Assembly (NCBI RefSeq): GCF_021044425.1
Contig: NZ_JAJNEC010000004.1
Coordinates: 744,001-808,000, forward strand
Length of the DNA stretch: 64,000 nucleotides
Source: Niabella pedocola
GTDB lineage: Bacteria; Bacteroidota; Bacteroidia; Chitinophagales; Chitinophagaceae
Reading direction: 5' to 3'
Program-made: the position numbers and the translations under genes
In this document: piece after piece, positions 61,270-64,000 of the stretch
Layout: each line of letters opens with the position of its first letter
Position numbering within the stretch: position 1 is the stretch's first letter
Notes under the pieces: generated by a model
What the model saw: only the letters and a program-made list of their open reading frames with translations
What the model was told of the DNA's origin: nothing
Database searches by the model: none

Positions 61270-62235
61270 TTAGTTGCCCATACCGTTCAGCGATATGGGA
61301 TCCTGGTTTTGAGATACCGGGGCTACGCCTGCAAGCGACTCGATCCGGTTTGAAATTTGCATTACTTCAGCATCGCTCCATGTACGTTGCTGCACGCCCA
61401 ATGGAGCCTTGGTAGCACCGATATCTATACCATACTTCAGCTGCATGGCCTTCCTGAAAAAGGACCAGATATTGGGCAGTACATACAATATCGTTCTTTG
61501 AAATTCCAGCATAAAGTTCCGGGCCCGTTCATAATCGCCATCCCGGAACGATTCGAGTACCCGTTTACAGGCAACGCCCCAAAGGTTGTAAAAAGAGCCG
61601 ATGGCACCCACCGTTCCACAAAGACTTGCATGACACATCAGCTCATCAGCACCGCTGAATAACTGCAGCCGGTTACCGGCATGCAGGTGTATGGCACTGA
61701 TCTCCATCAGTTGCCCGGTGGTAAGCTTCATACCGGCTACGTTCGGAATTTCCAGGAGCTGGTCAATAAACTGTGGAATATCTCCCATGGTATTATTACC
61801 CAGCTGATATGGGAAAAACGGCAGTGCTGTAGCCCCGGCGATCTCGCTGTAATGGAACAGCGCGCTGGTCGTATTGCCGGAAAAATAGATCGGCCCTACC
61901 GAAGAAATCGCATTGGCCCCGCAGTCGCTTGCATGCTTCGCCAGGCGTACGGACTCTGCGGTGGTAAGCGCCCCTACCTGTACCATTACCGGTAAACGGC
62001 CTGCCACCCGTTCGGTTACTTTTTCCGTCACCAGTTTTCGCTGCGCTTCGGTAAACAATACCCCCTGTCCTGTAGATCCCAAGATGTAGAGGCCGTCCTG
62101 CTCCTGTGCAACCAACAATTCAACCAGCTTCTCCAGCTCACTGATGGCCGGGCTCCCGGAAGCATCCACCGGCGTAAACATCGCCGACCACAGCCCTTTA
62201 AATGTATGGGTTTGTTCTTCACGCATTTTATTCAT
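61270..62235 (-). CDS. NAL/DHDPS-family aldolase
   Basis: A 321-residue class I aldolase. Carboxylate-binding GSTGQG (53-58), catalytic Y143 (FPYQLGNNTMG), and Schiff-base K170 (VAGMKLTTGQ). The family includes N-acetylneuraminate lyase, DHDPS and KDG aldolase; the spacing and the GSTG motif fit the NAL side, but the class cannot be settled by eye. It would split the imported keto sugar acid to pyruvate and an aldose. First gene of the fourteen-gene operon, with promoter and operator at 62373-62420. Confidence 0.9.
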   Translation of the reverse strand: MNKMREEQTHTFKGLWSAMFTPVDASGSPAISELEKLVELLVAQEQDGLYILGSTGQGVLFTEAQRKLVTEKVTERVAGRLPVMVQVGALTTAESVRLAKHASDCGANAISSVGPIYFSGNTTSALFHYSEIAGATALPFFPYQLGNNTMGDIPQFIDQLLEIPNVAGMKLTTGQLMEISAIHLHAGNRLQLFSGADELMCHASLCGTVGAIGSFYNLWGVACKRVLESFRDGDYERARNFMLEFQRTILYVLPNIWSFFRKAMQLKYGIDIGATKAPLGVQQRTWSDAEVMQISNRIESLAGVAPVSQNQDPISLNGMGN

Positions 62236-62372
62236 AATTATATTTCCAGATTCGTTTGGTATAAAAGTATCCTGTCAAAAAAACATCATGATCTTTCGTT
62301 ACTACACCAGGCTTATACGCGCCGGCGGCGCTCCGCTACAGCGGACTATGGAACAAGCGTCGCAATCGATAA

Positions 62373-62387
62373 ATATGTACGACATAT
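62373..62387. promoter_or_regulatory. Putative GntR operator of the catabolic operon
   Basis: ATATGT-ACG-ACATAT, a perfect palindrome with the FadR-family TGT-N3-ACA core. It covers the expected transcription start, one base downstream of the -7 box, a classic repressor position. The same core occurs in the gntR/susC region. Confidence 0.72.
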
Positions 62388-62388
62388 G

Positions 62389-62420
62389 CAAATGTAATGA
62401 GAACGATTCAATACAGCAAA
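62389..62420 (-). promoter_or_regulatory. Promoter of the fourteen-gene catabolic operon
   Basis: On the minus strand TTTG (62420-62417), 20 bases, then TACATTTG (62396-62389), an exact match to the Bacteroidota -33/-7 consensus. The leader to the ATG at 62235 is about 145 bases. Confidence 0.72.
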
Positions 62421-62761
62421 AAATAAATTTTTACTATTCTCCAACCATGCCGTTTTCTTAAAACCATCGATCGTAATGAATGCAATGACCCGAAAGTATT
62501 GGCTATTCCTTATGCATCCCGCCTCCTGGCATCTGCCTGGTTCAATTTAACCGCAAGAGCGACAGGACTACGCAAGGCTTGCTAAGTTTTTATTTACGGC
62601 CTTTCTTCCCGCGAATGTTGCGATTGCTCTCCGGCCTTTGCGGTTAGGTTTTAAACCGAAAGAAACGCCGGGCCCCTGCTAGGTTCGTTACGCTCTTCAT
62701 CCACGCCCCTGCTCCCTTCGCCCGCTGCGGTTATCAAAATCCGGGGTACACTGCAGCTACC
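62421..62761. other. Intergenic stretch, no gene seen
   Basis: No protein-like frame or clear structure between the catabolic-operon promoter and the terminator of the GH43-like gene. The tract around 62570-62750 is more GC-rich than its flanks and has no feature I can name. Confidence 0.45.
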
Positions 62762-62800
62762 AAATAAAAAGAGGCTGTCTCCATTTTTCGAGACAGCCTC
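62762..62800 (-). terminator. Intrinsic terminator of the GH43-like gene
   Basis: On the minus strand GAGGCTGTCTC (62800-62790) pairs perfectly with GAGACAGCCTC (62781-62771) and is followed by TTTTTATTT. Confidence 0.88.
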
Positions 62801-62885
62801 ATCGTTATACATACGGTTTATAGCAAATCGTAGTCCTATTGAACACCCTGTATTATGGTATATCGTAGATCACGATGCCACATAT

Positions 62886-64000
62886 CTAGTTATAGTGTTC
62901 GCTTTTGGGCACTGCGATATTGGAGGGCAAGCCAACCGGGGTACCTAACACGGGGGCATGCGCCGCATCCCAGCCAAAACTTTGCATCCTTGCCGTGCGC
63001 CCGCTGTAACCCAGATTACTGGTTGCTTTTGCATGATACACGATCCAGTGTTGTTGCAGACTGGTACCGGCGGAGTTTACATAATTGCTTGTAAAGAAAC
63101 TGCAGTGGCCGGGAGAGTACACAGCATTGGCACTGCTGCTGCTAAACACCGGGGTTGATCTTTTGGTCCAGTCGGAAGCCACCATCGGATCTCCGCCGGC
63201 ACGCAGTGACAACAGTCCCAGGCAGTAACCGGTGGGCTGATCCGCCGCACTGGCCGAATACACCACATAAGTTAAGCCTGCCGGCGTTTCCCTCAACACA
63301 GCAGGACCTTCGTTTACGGGATAGCCCTGTGTTTCCCAGGAATAGTAGGGAGCCGAGATCATTACGGCGGAACCGGTAAGCGCTGTTGGGCCCGACATTC
63401 TTGAAATATATAATCTCGACGCATCGCCGCTGTATTTTCGTCCGCACCAGATAAACCACAGCGCGCCCGATCCGTTAGACGCTGTAAGGATGGTACCGTC
63501 GATGGAGTAATAATTGGGGCCATTGCCGATCTGCGCAGGTGCCGTCCAGGAGCCGGTTGTAGGATCATTGTCGGTATCCGTATTCTTCATATAGTACATC
63601 CGGTGGCCAAAATCCGTTCCATCCGGTGTGGCCGTAAAGTACACATACCAGGCGCCATTGAGATAATGGAGTTCGGGTGCCCAAACCTGGGACAAACCGG
63701 AGCCCGCTGTGGTCCAGATATTCGGCTCTGCAGCAATACCGAACAGCGATGCATGCTTTGCCTTGCGGATACCGATCCTTGAATCCTGTGAATAGGTAAA
63801 GTAATAAAAATCGTCCTTTTGGGTTACAAACGGATCCGGGTTATCCCACGGAGTGGATACCATCGGATTCTTAAAATATTGTCGCAGCAAAGTGCCTCTC
63901 CTCCGTATGATCGATTTTTCCATTACGATCTCATGCCCCAGGCTCATTCCAAAACGGCTGGAATAAAACGTACCGAAATTAACCACCCCGCTTGCAAACT
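62886..64000 (-). CDS. GH43-like glycoside hydrolase, N terminus outside window
   Basis: The frame stays open to the window edge (the GTG at 63986 is internal), so the start is missing. The five-bladed propeller of family GH43-like arabinofuranosidases/xylosidases is seen: catalytic base Asp in PWDNPDPFVTQKDDFYYF, pKa-modulating Asp in YYSIDGTILTASNG, and acid Glu in YPVNEGPAVLRETPAG. WAPELHYLNGAWYVYF and SPGHCSFF are further family blocks. The residues before the catalytic domain (VVNFGTFYSSRFGMSLGHEIVMEK) suggest an N-terminal carbohydrate-binding or Ig-like domain. It is transcribed separately from the catabolic operon and ends in its own terminator. Confidence 0.85.
   Translation of the reverse strand, partial: FASGVVNFGTFYSSRFGMSLGHEIVMEKSIIRRRGTLLRQYFKNPMVSTPWDNPDPFVTQKDDFYYFTYSQDSRIGIRKAKHASLFGIAAEPNIWTTAGSGLSQVWAPELHYLNGAWYVYFTATPDGTDFGHRMYYMKNTDTDNDPTTGSWTAPAQIGNGPNYYSIDGTILTASNGSGALWFIWCGRKYSGDASRLYISRMSGPTALTGSAVMISAPYYSWETQGYPVNEGPAVLRETPAGLTYVVYSASAADQPTGYCLGLLSLRAGGDPMVASDWTKRSTPVFSSSSANAVYSPGHCSFFTSNYVNSAGTSLQQHWIVYHAKATSNLGYSGRTARMQSFGWDAAHAPVLGTPVGLPSNIAVPKSEHYN

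Noticed and set aside
62771..62800. Insertion-sequence terminal inverted repeat (GAGGCTGTCTC)
   Set aside because: Such ends occur in IS elements, but here both arms are 8 bases apart with a T run and follow the GH43-like gene, so a terminator explains it; no transposase is present.

Overview
The window is bacterial chromosome from a member of the Bacteroidota, most likely the Chitinophagaceae (Niabella/Chitinophaga type). The reasons are two complete SusC/SusD pairs, many surface lipoproteins with an SxxC or LxxC lipobox followed by Lys/Asp/Glu, Bacteroidota-only families (DUF6122, DUF5007/5008-like, DUF1735-like), and promoters of the TTTG-N20-TAnnTTTG type. No rRNA, tRNA, transposase, phage gene or CRISPR array was seen. 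Both ends cut genes: a P-type metal ATPase on the left and a GH43-like glycosidase on the right.

Positions 1-20,900 hold mixed housekeeping and accessory genes: the ATPase tail, a DUF6122 membrane protein, a sulfatase, an Ada-like zinc protein next to an Oxygenase-NA family dioxygenase, a Tet(X)-like flavin monooxygenase with an AraC-type regulator, a CPA1 Na+/H+ antiporter, a lone receiver protein, a thrombospondin-type-3 exported protein, a TPR/AraC membrane regulator and several small membrane proteins. This part also contains non-coding structure: a tandem array of ~105-bp hairpin units (2956-3434), two related RNA-like elements that end in terminator hairpins (3601 and 10801), adjoining 10-bp and 11-bp tandem repeats (20219-20406) and a 21-bp perfect inverted repeat (20820-20873). 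Positions 20,915-27,062 are a heavy-metal efflux locus: an RND adaptor, an RND pump fused to its outer-membrane factor through an internal signal sequence, and a small associated exported protein.

Positions 27,367-47,192 (all minus strand, gaps mostly 11-41 bp) are a twelve-gene SusCD uptake operon. It has two SusC-SusD-fasciclin modules followed by surface lipoproteins, an M60-like protein whose HExxH motif has become SEIGR, a phosphatase-like lipoprotein, a DUF1735/propeller lipoprotein and a GH5-like glycosidase. A divergent FadR/GntR regulator lies at 47,402. Positions 48,151-62,235 (all minus strand, mostly overlapping or a few bases apart) are a fourteen-gene catabolic operon: an NAL/DHDPS-family aldolase, a sialidase-like lipoprotein, an SGNH esterase, an AstE/AspA-type deacylase, two SDRs, a threonine-synthase-like PLP enzyme, RidA, an M81 metallopeptidase, an SMP-30 lactonase, an aldo/keto reductase, a NanM-like mutarotase, a class III (GSA-like) aminotransferase and an ACS-type MFS transporter.

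The main inference is that the two operons form one regulon. The palindrome ATATGT-N3-ACATAT lies just downstream of a consensus promoter in front of the catabolic operon (62373-62387), and a near-identical site lies in the gntR/susC intergenic region (47301-47315). The expected function is surface capture of a glycan or glycoconjugate, release and import of an acidic, probably N-acylated sugar (nonulosonic-acid-like), then aldol cleavage and amino-acid-like processing. The substrate is not established by the sequence.
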